Positions 26,821 through 35,686 of a DNA stretch of 64,000 bases are shown in pieces; within the stretch, counting starts at the first letter, position 1; each line of letters starts with the position of its first letter. A program made the position numbers and the translations under genes. The notes beneath the pieces are model-generated. The model searched no databases. It had not been told where the DNA came from and was given only the letters and a program-made list of their open reading frames with translations. The DNA lies in NCBI RefSeq assembly GCF_001698815.1, contig NZ_LGSI01000049.1:95386-159385 (forward strand), given 5' to 3'. This stretch comes from Pseudomonas syringae. GTDB lineage: Bacteria; Pseudomonadota; Gammaproteobacteria; Pseudomonadales; Pseudomonadaceae.

Positions 26821-26970
26821 TTGGGGATAAATACATTTGCCAAAGGAGTACCGGAGGCCTTGGGAGCGGTGTTTCCTGCTACGACACCGCAAACCTGCGT
26901 CGTGCACTTGATTCACAACAGCTTGGATTACGCGGCGGACCACAGTCGACCCAAAGCAACCTATCGAAAG
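26821..26970 (+). pseudogene. IS256-family (Mutator-type) transposase remnant
   Basis: A short forward frame reads AKGVPEALGAVFPATTPQTC then VVHLIHNSLDYA, matching the highly conserved region of IS256 transposases (GLxGxPEAI.AVFPQT.VQTCIVHLIRNSL.Y). Neither the upstream catalytic part nor the downstream part is present, so this is a fragment. It lies in the 344-bp space between the Ntn gene and the pentapeptide gene. Confidence 0.8.
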
Positions 26971-27092
26971 TCACGAGCATGCAACAGGGCTGTTGCTCCT
27001 GAAAGTCGCGTCATCCGGAATTTTGCTGCCCGCGAATGTTGATAATTGCAGGACTGCCATGGAGCTTTGAAGCACCGGCTATTTAGGTCACT

Positions 27093-28043
27093 ATGCATTC
27101 CAACAATGGAGCGATAAGGCAGCATAAGCTGAACATGATGGACGAGAACCCACCCTCAGTGAACGCAGGCGTCGAGGCTCTAACGACAGACGGGGTTGCC
27201 AGTGTCGTGCAGAGAAAGCCTCGTGAGGCACTGCTGCCAGGTAACCGGGAGGTCATCACTGATCTTTACGTTAGCAGGAATGTCGAGAACGAGCCTAAAG
27301 ACTATGCGTTCAAGGTGTATGTCAGGCTAAACGCCAAGAAACAGACGCTTCGGAAGGTATCCTTCCAGCATAGCGTTTTCGACGCTTGCTACTTCAATAA
27401 CTGTAATTTCGATTCCTGCGACTTCACCGGCTGCCGGTTCGTTGGCTGTAATTTCCATCAGTCCGCATTTTCCGGATGCAAGTTTGAGTATGCGGTCTTC
27501 GAGCGTTGCCAAATCGACGACGACATCCTTGAGCGGGAGGCACCGCGTGAGGAAAATCTGAAAATGCGGTTTGCCAGATCGCTTCGAATGAATTTCCAGC
27601 AAATCGGCGATGCCAAAGCTGTCAACAGAGCGATTTCACACGAGTTGGAGGCTACATCGAGCTATCTGAAAAAATCTTGGTCATCAAGAGAGACATATTA
27701 CCGGGATAAGTATCCGGGTTGGAAGAAGGTGCCACAGTTCATCAAATGGCTTGAGTTCAAAGTGCTAGATGCGATCTGGGGCAATGGCGAGAATACGCTT
27801 AAGCTGCTGCGGGCGATCGTAGTAGTTCATCTCCTAATAGCTTTCTATGATACTTATCACTTCGGCAATCCCTGGGATCTGACTGCCTATCTCACTAGCC
27901 TCGCGGCCTCTCCTGGAGTGTTCTTCGGCATAGCCACCCCGCACCCCTACCCAATTTGGTTCTCATCGATTATTGCTGCTACGCGTCTGGTTGGATTCGC
28001 CTTTCTCACGGCTATTCTTGTAAAACGGTTTGGTCGGCGATGA
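27093..28043 (+). CDS. Pentapeptide-repeat membrane protein
   Basis: 316 residues. Residues ~88-130 form a pentapeptide-like ladder with a regular hydrophobic or Cys/Phe every fifth position (NCNFDSCDFTGCRFVGCNF). A charged helical middle (~145-215) follows, then hydrophobic segments near 245-262 (LLRAIVVVHLLIAFY) and 285-312 (VGFAFLTAILVKRF) that look like transmembrane helices. This resembles ion-channel-like pentapeptide proteins. Its stop overlaps the next gene's start by 4 bp (ATGA). ATGs at 27135/27138 are alternative starts. First gene of a compact three-gene set. Confidence 0.75.
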   Translation: MHSNNGAIRQHKLNMMDENPPSVNAGVEALTTDGVASVVQRKPREALLPGNREVITDLYVSRNVENEPKDYAFKVYVRLNAKKQTLRKVSFQHSVFDACYFNNCNFDSCDFTGCRFVGCNFHQSAFSGCKFEYAVFERCQIDDDILEREAPREENLKMRFARSLRMNFQQIGDAKAVNRAISHELEATSSYLKKSWSSRETYYRDKYPGWKKVPQFIKWLEFKVLDAIWGNGENTLKLLRAIVVVHLLIAFYDTYHFGNPWDLTAYLTSLAASPGVFFGIATPHPYPIWFSSIIAATRLVGFAFLTAILVKRFGRR

Positions 28044-28663
28044 ATATGCACATTTACGCCTTCGGCTCCATCTGCCGGGGGGAGATTGACCTAGGATCAG
28101 ATGTCGATCTACTGGCCTGCGTCAGCGGCCCAGCACAGCAGATTGATCACGAAAAATACTCCGTGTATCGATATGAGCGAATTCAGGCTTTGTGGACAGA
28201 AGGCAATCCGTTCGCCTGGCACCTGCATCTAGAGTCGAGGTTACTTTTCTCCCCGGATGGCACGGACTTTCTGGACGACCTAGGGAAGCCAGCGCCTTAC
28301 ATCGCGGATGCCCGAGACTGCATCAAATTCCAAAGACTTTTCGACCGCTCTTACCAAGAATTGAGGCAGTCTTCGAACAGTGCGACCTTTCACCTATCCT
28401 GCATATTCTTGGCCATCCGAAATTTCGCAACCTGTCATTCGCTTTCGCTCGGACAACCCATCTTCTCGAGGAAGTCTCCTCTGATGGTGCTGCCAAGCCT
28501 CGATATCGATCCCCAAGCATTCTCCATCCTGACACGCGCGCGATTACTATCGACACGAGGTTATGGAGAAAACATCACGCATGAAGAAGTCGTCGCAGCT
28601 ATCAAAGCAGTCGCCATCGTTCCACGCTGGATGGAAGCGTTACGGAGCCAGCATTCGCCATGA
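28040..28663 (+). CDS. Nucleotidyltransferase-fold protein
   Basis: 207 residues from the ATG at 28040 (MNMHIYAFGSICRGEIDLGS). The FGS...R...GSDVDLL motif is the pol-beta-type nucleotidyltransferase signature (GS followed by DxD: D-V-D). This fold includes aminoglycoside transferases, MNT antitoxins that AMPylate HEPN toxins, and others. The C-terminal ~110 residues are helical (FQRLFDRSYQELRQSSNSA, AIRNFATCHSLSL), like the KNTase C-terminal helical domain. It overlaps both neighbours by 4 bp. Substrate unknown; a toxin-antitoxin or signalling role is inference. Confidence 0.75.
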   Translation: MNMHIYAFGSICRGEIDLGSDVDLLACVSGPAQQIDHEKYSVYRYERIQALWTEGNPFAWHLHLESRLLFSPDGTDFLDDLGKPAPYIADARDCIKFQRLFDRSYQELRQSSNSATFHLSCIFLAIRNFATCHSLSLGQPIFSRKSPLMVLPSLDIDPQAFSILTRARLLSTRGYGENITHEEVVAAIKAVAIVPRWMEALRSQHSP

Positions 28664-28953
28664 TTGAATTCAACAATCGAATTGACGCTCAGCGCGTAAT
28701 TCTTAATCTTGTTAATCGCGGGATCTGGAAGGAGGAGCTTTATGGTCTCTCTAGTGGCGCAATCGACCGTTGGGTTCGTGTCAATGGAATTGATCCCGCC
28801 GCAGATTTGCCCCGTGCAATCTGCGAGTCGGCCGATAAACTTTTTTTCCTAGCCAACAAGAGTCAGGAACAAGTTACGGATGAGTATCGCCTTCTATCGG
28901 TAGAAGTTCTCGAGTTGACTCAGCGAATCGCTAGGATCGTAGATATCGTATGA
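28660..28953 (+). CDS. Small helical protein coupled to the nucleotidyltransferase gene
   Basis: 97 residues, mostly helical (AQRVILNLVNRGIWKEELY, then RAICESADKLFFLANKSQEQ and LLSVEVLELTQRIARIVDIV). No recognised family. Its ATG overlaps the nucleotidyltransferase stop (ATGA), so it is translated with it. A small partner next to a nucleotidyltransferase could be its target or regulator; the R-x4-6-H motif expected of a HEPN toxin is not seen. Confidence 0.7.
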   Translation: MIEFNNRIDAQRVILNLVNRGIWKEELYGLSSGAIDRWVRVNGIDPAADLPRAICESADKLFFLANKSQEQVTDEYRLLSVEVLELTQRIARIVDIV

Positions 28954-29000
28954 CTGCTCTTGGCCGATTTCTGCCTGTCGCGACTGGCTGAAATCGCCAT

Positions 29001-29732
29001 TCAGCAAACCGGATCCCGATAACGTCTTATCCATGAATACTGGAAGGATTTAGGCTCGGCTTGATGGCTCCGCCGCCGATAGCTGCCCAGATCAGCGCTG
29101 TGGCAATAAGTACAATGTTCAAGCACCTGAATCTGTTCAATACTCACGCCACTCGCCACCAAGTGGTGCAGCGCATATTTTCGTAGATCGAACCAGGCTT
29201 CATTATGTGTGACCTCAGGTTCGACCCAAGGCGCACTTGCGGGTGGCACTCTGTGGGGCGTCCACGGCGGAGAATCGTTTTGCCAAAGATGGCTGTCGGC
29301 ATATTCAATACCCTCGACAAACTTCCTGTTCACCTCATAACAACAGGGGCCGATGGATGGGCCTATCACTATTCGCAATCCAGCAAGAGAAGCACCTTCT
29401 TTCTCTAACCGGCCTATCGAATTACCGAGGATGCCTGCTTTCAAACCCTGCCATCCGGCATGGATTGCCGCGACAAATGGTTGATCAACCGACGCAACCA
29501 GAACCGGCAAGCAATCGGCAGTGATGACCGCTACCGCACCCCGGACTCCTCTCGAGAACAGTGCATCGGCGACAGGACGTTCATCTCGCCCTTCCACGTC
29601 AGCATCGATGATGTGCGTACCGTGAGCCTGAGCACAGTAACGTGTTCCTTCCGGCAGCGTTAAATTTCCAGAAGTCTCGAAACCATGCTCCACGCCGGGG
29701 ATATCGAGCAGCAACGAAGACAGGTAGGTCAT
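29001..29732 (-). CDS. YfiH/PgeF-type multicopper polyphenol oxidase-fold enzyme
   Basis: 243 residues from the ATG at 29732 (MTYLSSLLLDIPGVEHGF), with an AGGA site before it. Family motifs in order: CAQAHGTH, AVITADCLPVLV, FVAAIHAGWQGL, RIVIGPSIGPCCYEV, and a C-terminal CTYC. The H...C...H metal site (in HGTH, ADC and HAGW) is intact. The YfiH/LACC1 family acts on purine nucleosides or peptidoglycan precursors; which substrate applies here cannot be told. An insertion of Pro-rich sequence (SPPWTPHRVPPASAPWV) is present in the second half. It looks like a core-type gene stranded among accessory genes. Confidence 0.88.
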   Translation of the reverse strand: MTYLSSLLLDIPGVEHGFETSGNLTLPEGTRYCAQAHGTHIIDADVEGRDERPVADALFSRGVRGAVAVITADCLPVLVASVDQPFVAAIHAGWQGLKAGILGNSIGRLEKEGASLAGLRIVIGPSIGPCCYEVNRKFVEGIEYADSHLWQNDSPPWTPHRVPPASAPWVEPEVTHNEAWFDLRKYALHHLVASGVSIEQIQVLEHCTYCHSADLGSYRRRSHQAEPKSFQYSWIRRYRDPVC

Positions 29733-30001
29733 AGAGCAGGTCCTATCGATGGCAATCCCGGGTACTGGCATATCATCCGTAATAGGGATGGGTCAAGCTC
29801 GCAGAGAGCCCTGCTGGACGTTTACGCTCACAGCCTAAAGCTGCTTGATATGACCGTCCGCTCCTGGCCGAATGCAGCCATTTGAAGGGCTGCGTCGGTC
29901 AAATTCCATTTCGAAATTACCCCCGCTCCACCAATTTCAAATCGGTCATTCAGCCTCGATAAGACACCGCTATGGTTTATAAAAAAAGGAGGAAGCGTGT
30001 C

Positions 30002-30223
30002 ATGAATGACGTTCGTATAGACGAGATGAGGGAAGCGCTACTTGCTGTGCTGAGCACGGCGGCATCCATGGGTATTGACCTCGACCTTCTGGGGCATTTG
30101 GCCGCCGAAGAGTTGCTGGATGAGCAAGCTCCAAGTAGAACTAAACCCTATGCCGCCGGTGCGGTGTATCAGCTAGCTACGTGCATAGATCGTGTGTTGG
30201 AGCCCGAATCCAGACCCTTTTGA
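30002..30223 (+). CDS. Small hypothetical protein
   Basis: 73 residues from the ATG at 30002 (MNDVRIDEMREALLAVLSTA), supported by a strong AGGAGGA ribosome binding site seven bases upstream, which decides against the in-frame ATG at 29972. Helical, acidic first half (GIDLDLLGHLAAEELLDEQ). No recognised family. Stand-alone gene between the YfiH-type gene and a zinc-ribbon-like protein. Confidence 0.6.
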   Translation: MNDVRIDEMREALLAVLSTAASMGIDLDLLGHLAAEELLDEQAPSRTKPYAAGAVYQLATCIDRVLEPESRPF

Positions 30224-30382
30224 AGGGCGGTAGGTCAGCAGAGTGGTTGCCCAAGCTGCCTTACGAACGACCGTTGTGGACCTATGGGAGATATGAGCAC
30301 CGCGAAGACGACGCCGCACGGCGCAGATGTGCCTGGCGCGTGTATGCTGGCCATCGAGTAATATTAAAAGTGGGGCAAACCG

Positions 30383-30700
30383 ATGAAAATCACTGGGCGA
30401 GTCGAGACCGAGGTCGTGACCGACGTAAAGTGTGACATTTGTAGACGCTCGACCCGTGTAGACGTCGGCGGGCTTCAGTTCGCCACTCTAAAAGCAAAAT
30501 GGGGTTTTGGCACCAAGCATGACGGTGAGCGCTACGAATTTCACTTATGCGAGGGATGCTTTTTCGGCACGATTGCTTACTTCAAGCAAGAACGGCGAAT
30601 ACAGGATCTGTTCGATGAAACCGACCAAACGGCTTCCGCTAATGATTTTGGCTTAGTCGTCAGAGATGACTATTTTGGTGATTCAGGAAACGGTGGGTAG
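30383..30700 (+). CDS. Zinc-ribbon-like small protein
   Basis: 105 residues. Two CxxC pairs (VKCDICRRSTRV near 17-28 and HLCEGCFFGTIAYFK near 54-68) could bind one zinc. Between them are beta-like strands and GFGTKHDGERYEFHL. Small proteins with this layout occur widely near islands; function unknown. The start follows a weak GGGGC site. No operon partner. Confidence 0.7.
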   Translation: MKITGRVETEVVTDVKCDICRRSTRVDVGGLQFATLKAKWGFGTKHDGERYEFHLCEGCFFGTIAYFKQERRIQDLFDETDQTASANDFGLVVRDDYFGDSGNGG

Positions 30701-30807
30701 GCCTCCGTTGCTGACCATTTCAGCCAGCCGTAGATGGTGATTCGAAATTTAAGATTATCCACTGCTGGCAGAAGGCGACTGGATGAGTCCCCATCGCCGG
30801 TGCCTGC

Positions 30808-31290
30808 TCACACTTCAGTCTGCTCAGCCATCTCAAGCGCATCGTCCACTTCGATGCCAAGATATCTGACAGTGCTTTCTAGCTTGGTATGACCGAGCAG
30901 TAACTGCACTGCTCTGATGTTTTTCGTTCTCCGATAGATTAGTGAGGCCTTTGCCCGACGCATCGTATGCGTACCATATGGCACGGGGTCGAGGCCGATG
31001 GAGGTTACCGAGGCCTTCACTATGCGCGAGTATTGACGCGTGGATAGATGCTCGGAAGTTTTTAGCCGACTTGGAAACAGAAAGTCCCCATTTCTGAGTC
31101 CTGCCTGTTGTACCCATTCCTCCACAGCGAGTCGCGTCTGCGCAGTGATCTCGAATTGGACGGGCCGTTTTGTCTTCTGCTGCATCACCATTGCCCTGGC
31201 TACAACGTGATTTCCGTGCGCGACGTCACGAACACGTACGAGCGGCTGAGGCACCGTGAGGGCATTCAAAAAAGATGATTTTATAGACAC
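30808..31290 (-). pseudogene. Tyrosine recombinase/integrase, 5'-truncated
   Basis: 160 residues that begin in the middle of the catalytic domain. Present: TKRPVQFEITAQTRLAVEEW, YGTHTMRRAKASLIYRRTKN (the H-x-x-R box) and LLGHTKLESTVRYLGI (His box and Tyr nucleophile). Missing: the whole N-terminal DNA-binding domain and the first catalytic Arg; the first ~17 residues (MSIKSSFLNALTVPQPL) do not fit the family. The family, with its ending GIEVDDALEMAEQTEV, is common in Pseudomonas and Xanthomonadales. Likely a leftover of island integration. Confidence 0.85.
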
Positions 31291-31385
31291 GTAAAATCAA
31301 TAGGTTGTGCATCTTTTTTGACATAACCACTTCATGGGCTTTTCAGTTTTGTTGATAAAAGCCCTTGAAGTTTTCGAAATAAATG

Positions 31386-31408
31386 AACCAGCTTCGGCTG
31401 GTTTTTTT
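31386..31408 (+). terminator. Rho-independent terminator with a TTCG tetraloop
   Basis: Perfect 7-bp stem AACCAGC / GCTGGTT with a TTCG loop, followed by a run of seven T including the stem end. No intact forward gene ends just upstream, so it probably served a gene that is now lost or displaced. Confidence 0.8.
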
Positions 31409-31946
31409 CATTCCCCCGGTGGCAAGAAGAAATCCGCCGGGTGCATGTTTGTGATCATCTTTTAAAAGCCGAAGTGCCACTGTCCAGGCCACTCCCGGCC
31501 CGAAGCAGGTTGCTCATGGCTTCTTATCTTTGGGGTTAGCCAATCAAGGGACTCCACGCATATGGCTGGATCGCCGGCTTTCACGCTCGGTCCGTTCACC
31601 GATGCGGGCGATGAGTGATTGTCAGGAAGAAGCTGCTCGATAGCTGACCTTCAAGACTCATTAGTCCCCACTGCGGGCAAAGCATTAAGAGGAGGAGAGC
31701 TCGCTGCTTATCGTTCGCCGATATTCCGCGCGCAAGCTCAAGGCGCTCCTGAAGATCCATTCGACATGCTGCGATGAAGATCAACATGGCCGCGATTGAT
31801 GGCTCGCGCTTTGCCAAGAGGTTTACGGTGATCTGGCTAATTACTGCTGAGTCCAGTATCTGTACGAGCTACCCACGCTTAATTTCGGCTCTGCGTGGAA
31901 AAAGGTGGCGCAAACATCGCAACCTCGAAGCTTTCTTTTGTGAAGA
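31409..31946. other. Gene-poor stretch
   Basis: No convincing gene. A 73-codon minus-strand frame at 31596-31817 (MAKREPSIAAMLIFIAACRM) has mildly protein-like sequence but no clear start signal or family. No tRNA or attachment-site duplication was recognised. Confidence 0.4.
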
Positions 31947-33212
31947 TTATGACCCAGATGTTTCCTTGGGCAATATTAGGTGTGCCACCAACTCAACCAG
32001 CGCAAACATCACCTTCTGACTTAAACATAGGGCGACACGCCCGTTGATTTCCTTTATTTGTGCACTGGACTGCTCATCAGGTAGAGATATAAGACCTCGG
32101 GTTATTGCTGTTTTACCAGTACTAACAATAATTCTTACTCTAGGTACATCGACCGGATTATGAAATAGTCTTTTAGCCATTTCTGCGGATACACTGGCTG
32201 AAAGACGTGACTTCTTGTTGAGACTTTCCACCGAATCCTCAATGTTAAAAAAAGCCTGGATTAATACTGCAGCCGTTTCTTCAGGAATTATCGTTGTCCA
32301 ATCACCCAGCTCCAATTGCAAAGGTATCTCGTGCGTCTTGAGCCCAATATTGTAAATCGATAAATAATAATCTTGTGAGGGTAATGACATATCTATGAGC
32401 TTTACCTCTTTGTTCTCCATTTGCTCACAGAAATGGATTCTAGTAATAAGTAGTTTTTTATCCCGGATGCGTACGTGAATATCGACTCGGGACCGCATCG
32501 GTTCAATGCCTTGCGGCAAAACGGCGTACCACTCATAGAAACCACCGCACCCAACGGCTATAGGTGTATTTACATCCATCCCGTTACGGTAATCGCTTTC
32601 TCTATACAGCATTTCACAAGATATGTTTTCAGCTAAATCTTCAGTGGCACTGATATGAGCTCCATCTCGCCAACCGCCGGCTTTTAATAGCCGATGATCG
32701 GCTTGCTTGATCATTTTTTCGATAAGATCGGCTCCGGAGCCAGCGACATAACAGGTGCCAAAAAAGTCAGTATCAATCCTTTTCACAGCATTATGTGTAT
32801 ATGCTTCACGATTTCCTTTTTCGTCGATCAGCACACCAAGTAACCAGAACTCCATAGCACGCCCAGCGTCGCGCAACACCCGATCAATCAGCTTGCGGTC
32901 GACTCGGGCCGTCTCGTTAAACTGATGGGTATTGCGAAATGCACTCGAAAGTTCATCCAAAAACTCTGCGGCTGCAGAACACGAACCCGCGAATGCTAAT
33001 ACTCCTGATTGATTCGGCAGAAAAAATGATTTTCGCGCCAATCGAGATATATGCCATACAGCGTCATCAACTCCCCATTCAGTCTGGACGCTACCTAGTG
33101 CGGGCATCCATATTTTTTTATGGGCATTAGGGTCCGGCCCCTCAGCACTAAGCAGTGTATCTGCGACCAAATGAGGTTCAGAGTCAGAATTTAGAAGTGC
33201 AATAGCAGTCAT
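31947..33212 (-). CDS. Proteasome-beta-like Ntn hydrolase, second copy
   Basis: 421 residues starting MTAIALLNSDSEPHLVADTL. Removing Met leaves Thr as N-terminal nucleophile; Asp follows in VADTLLS (mature position 17), Lys in HKKIW (mature 31-32), and LAFAGSCSAAAEFLDEL matches the GxG/AGxAAD loop. This agrees closely with proteasome beta (Thr1, Asp17, Lys33). The C-terminal ~200 residues are an added domain not found in proteasomes, perhaps for substrate recognition. No ATPase partner adjoins it. Local DNA is more AT-rich than the eCIS half, a sign of transfer. Enzymatic activity is inferred from the conserved triad. Confidence 0.7.
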   Translation of the reverse strand: MTAIALLNSDSEPHLVADTLLSAEGPDPNAHKKIWMPALGSVQTEWGVDDAVWHISRLARKSFFLPNQSGVLAFAGSCSAAAEFLDELSSAFRNTHQFNETARVDRKLIDRVLRDAGRAMEFWLLGVLIDEKGNREAYTHNAVKRIDTDFFGTCYVAGSGADLIEKMIKQADHRLLKAGGWRDGAHISATEDLAENISCEMLYRESDYRNGMDVNTPIAVGCGGFYEWYAVLPQGIEPMRSRVDIHVRIRDKKLLITRIHFCEQMENKEVKLIDMSLPSQDYYLSIYNIGLKTHEIPLQLELGDWTTIIPEETAAVLIQAFFNIEDSVESLNKKSRLSASVSAEMAKRLFHNPVDVPRVRIIVSTGKTAITRGLISLPDEQSSAQIKEINGRVALCLSQKVMFALVELVAHLILPKETSGS

Positions 33213-33411
33213 ACACCAACCAAAAAAATATTAAGTTAAATGGCCATAAGCACTAAATTTTTTGGCTTTGACCCACATTGACCCGACTCCGAAAACACTA
33301 GGGCGTCACAGCATTAACTGCCAATGTCCCTTGAAAATCGACAGACATCCACCTTCTGGCTCACCGGAATGGCCACCATATCAGATTTGACTGTTGCGAT
33401 CTGGACGATAC

Positions 33412-35010
33412 TCACAGGTCGATAGGTTCTGCTTTGAGAATAGGAAGGGGAGGTGGATCGAATTCCACTGAAACAGGTCTTTCAATGCGTTCTTGCAAAA
33501 GAGTGACAGCTATTTCTGCCGCTGCAATGCCAACGCTGTCGTAAGGAAGCCCATCAAAGCTCATAGGACCTACATTTCCAATCAAATGTCCGAGCAATCT
33601 ATGGTTAGCCCCTGCAATGGCGCATTTCGAGAACGTTGCGTCGCTGATCCCTATAGGGACAGAATGGCCTCCAATACTAAGCAAGGGCGGTAGTCGGGCT
33701 AGATTGTGGGCTTTGAGTGATCCATTTGTTAGCTCCTCCGCACGGAAAATTGCAGTCTCGGAAGGTGCAATCAAGGCGGCCGGTAGAACTTGTCGTAATT
33801 TGACGGACTCGATGTATGCGTCGTGCAGTAATATACGTAACGAGTTGGTGGCCGAATGCCCATAGCGCTTAGCTGGGTGTGGCGTATTGCGGAGACTTGT
33901 TTCTGGAAGACCTGCTGCAGAAATAAGATCATCGCAGTACGAGCGTGTTCTCTCCGGGCTTAGCTCGCAAAGTAGATCGCAAGGAACAACGCCTACCTGT
34001 CGCACGGCCTTGGCTAGCCTCAGAAACCGCAAGGGTGGCGCTATGTCTAGCCAACTGGGACGGGTTGTCGAAACCTCTGGGGCGTAATTCCCGTCTAGAG
34101 CAATACAGCAAATGATGCCAAGAGTTAGAAGCGGCCGTTGGGTGTTTAAATCTAATGCGGGACAGGCGAGAGCAAATGCGTGAAAGGCATTGCCGTAGTC
34201 GTTGCGCTCTTTGGACTCCCATGAGCGAACGTGTGTCTGTTGGATATATGTAGCGCTCGCTAAGTCTCCTCGACGGCGAAATGATTCGGCAGAATGCGCA
34301 TAAGACCAATGCTGATTTAACACTGCATGGCATTCTGCGATGTTTGTGCTCGAAAGAGTTGGATAGGCACATCGTGCCAAATAGCGAGAGTAATTTCCGA
34401 GCGGGGCGTGATCGAGGGCGATCTCTCGAAGTGAGCGCTGCGGAAGCATTGCGACTTTACTGATGAATGGACCGGCCTTGTCATAGAGTACTGCAAGTCC
34501 GTATCTATAGGCAGATGATTCCAGTGAGGCAAGCGTCCGATCGGACGTTTCTAGTTCATGGCGTAGCAGGTTCAAGCTCCACCAGTGTTGTTGGAGCACC
34601 ATGCCAATTGGGCCGAACTCGGGGCGACGCAACGTTCGCTGGCGAGCATCCAGTTGTAGAGTGGCATCTCCTTGCGACCGGCGAAAGGTAAGGGCTTCAA
34701 CCTGTTCCGGCGTAAACATGCCTAAGAAGGATTCGGCAATTTCGGATCGAGAGTGGTCAATCCGAGATAGAAAACGACCGTAAGAAAATGCATTAGCCTG
34801 AATCCAATGAGATTGCTCGTGTTCTGCTAACGCAGCATATTCCAGGAAATCGGGGGGGATAGGGGTTCCGCCGTCTCCCATGTCTGCCAAGGTCTTTTCG
34901 GACCAAGGTGCATCTGGAATAACTGTAAAACAAGTGTCAGGCCAATAAGCAGCCACTCCCTCCTCAGATGCGTGAGGTCGCGGGAACAGCCAGCTATTTG
35001 TCCGACTCAT
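33412..35010 (-). CDS. Zincin-like protein with HEQSH motif
   Basis: 532 residues. ALAEHEQSHWIQANAFSYGR carries an HExxH motif (H64-E65-H68) in a helix, as in zinc metallopeptidases; a possible third ligand is Glu226 in STNIAECHAVLN. There is no signal peptide, so it should be cytoplasmic. The rest is mainly helical, with no recognised domain. Its start overlaps the 3' end of the upstream small gene by 17 bp, so the two form an operon. Peptidase activity is an inference from the motif. Confidence 0.6.
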   Translation of the reverse strand: MSRTNSWLFPRPHASEEGVAAYWPDTCFTVIPDAPWSEKTLADMGDGGTPIPPDFLEYAALAEHEQSHWIQANAFSYGRFLSRIDHSRSEIAESFLGMFTPEQVEALTFRRSQGDATLQLDARQRTLRRPEFGPIGMVLQQHWWSLNLLRHELETSDRTLASLESSAYRYGLAVLYDKAGPFISKVAMLPQRSLREIALDHAPLGNYSRYLARCAYPTLSSTNIAECHAVLNQHWSYAHSAESFRRRGDLASATYIQQTHVRSWESKERNDYGNAFHAFALACPALDLNTQRPLLTLGIICCIALDGNYAPEVSTTRPSWLDIAPPLRFLRLAKAVRQVGVVPCDLLCELSPERTRSYCDDLISAAGLPETSLRNTPHPAKRYGHSATNSLRILLHDAYIESVKLRQVLPAALIAPSETAIFRAEELTNGSLKAHNLARLPPLLSIGGHSVPIGISDATFSKCAIAGANHRLLGHLIGNVGPMSFDGLPYDSVGIAAAEIAVTLLQERIERPVSVEFDPPPLPILKAEPIDL

Positions 35011-35287
35011 CCTTCTTCACCTTGTCCTTGCCATAGCGAGTCTCAAGTACGTGCCAAACTTTCATGGAGATTGCTTTTAAAACATCGTAGGTCATGCCTG
35101 CTGCAACTGCTTCGCCAACCCAGATCAGCACAGTGCTAACGGGTTCTGCTCTACGAGGTGGAACCGATAAGGAAATGCTTTTGGGTTTGAGCTCTATACG
35201 GAGAATCGCCATTTCCTCCCTGGTGAGGGTGCTCCTCAGTAAATTCTCGATGTCGGCAAGATCGCCAGACACTTGGTATTTGGTCAT
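34994..35287 (-). CDS. Small protein coupled to the zincin-like gene
   Basis: 97 residues from the ATG at 35287 (MTKYQVSGDLADIENLLRST). Beta/alpha N-terminal half, then a hydrophobic segment (VSTVLIWVGEAVAAGMTYDV) that could be amphipathic or membrane-associated, and a highly charged tail ending KDKVKKDESDK. Its 3' end overlaps the zincin-like gene. Small partners coupled to predicted proteases are typical of regulated effector systems, but no family was recognised. Confidence 0.6.
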   Translation of the reverse strand: MTKYQVSGDLADIENLLRSTLTREEMAILRIELKPKSISLSVPPRRAEPVSTVLIWVGEAVAAGMTYDVLKAISMKVWHVLETRYGKDKVKKDESDK

Positions 35288-35686
35288 TGCGATGCCCTCA
35301 GCTATGACGCGAATCTTAAATATAGCAGCAGAATCCACGGGGACTGGGATGGGGGCACTTGGAACCTTGGCCTTTGAATACCTAGCCCATTATATTAATG
35401 TCACTTTGACATCTAAAGGCTTTCTACTTTCTTTCAGGGAGTAGTCTATTGTCGATATTTGCTTTCAGGACGGTACGTTCAGGAGCCTAGCGCTGTATTT
35501 GTGCATAGTGAGCTTTCGTCCATCCTTCGCTCGATACGTGGATGAACCCCGAAAGTTGATTACCTGCACTATCTCACTCTGGAGCAGTTTGAACATTCAA
35601 GACGCCGCTACCTTTTTCATGTGATGGCATATTGATATATTCTGGTTCTACATTCAGGTCGCTACACAATAAATCAAGGAGAGACG
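35288..35686. other. Intergenic region between divergent genes
   Basis: AT-rich 399-bp space between the leftward zincin operon and the rightward MBL-fold gene. TTGACA at about 35404 could be a -35 element, but no good -10 follows. AAGGAGAGA before 35687 is the ribosome binding site of the MBL gene. Nothing else seen. Confidence 0.4.

Noticed and set aside
28660..28953. HEPN toxin partner of the nucleotidyltransferase
   Set aside because: No R-x4-6-H motif is visible in the 97-residue protein.
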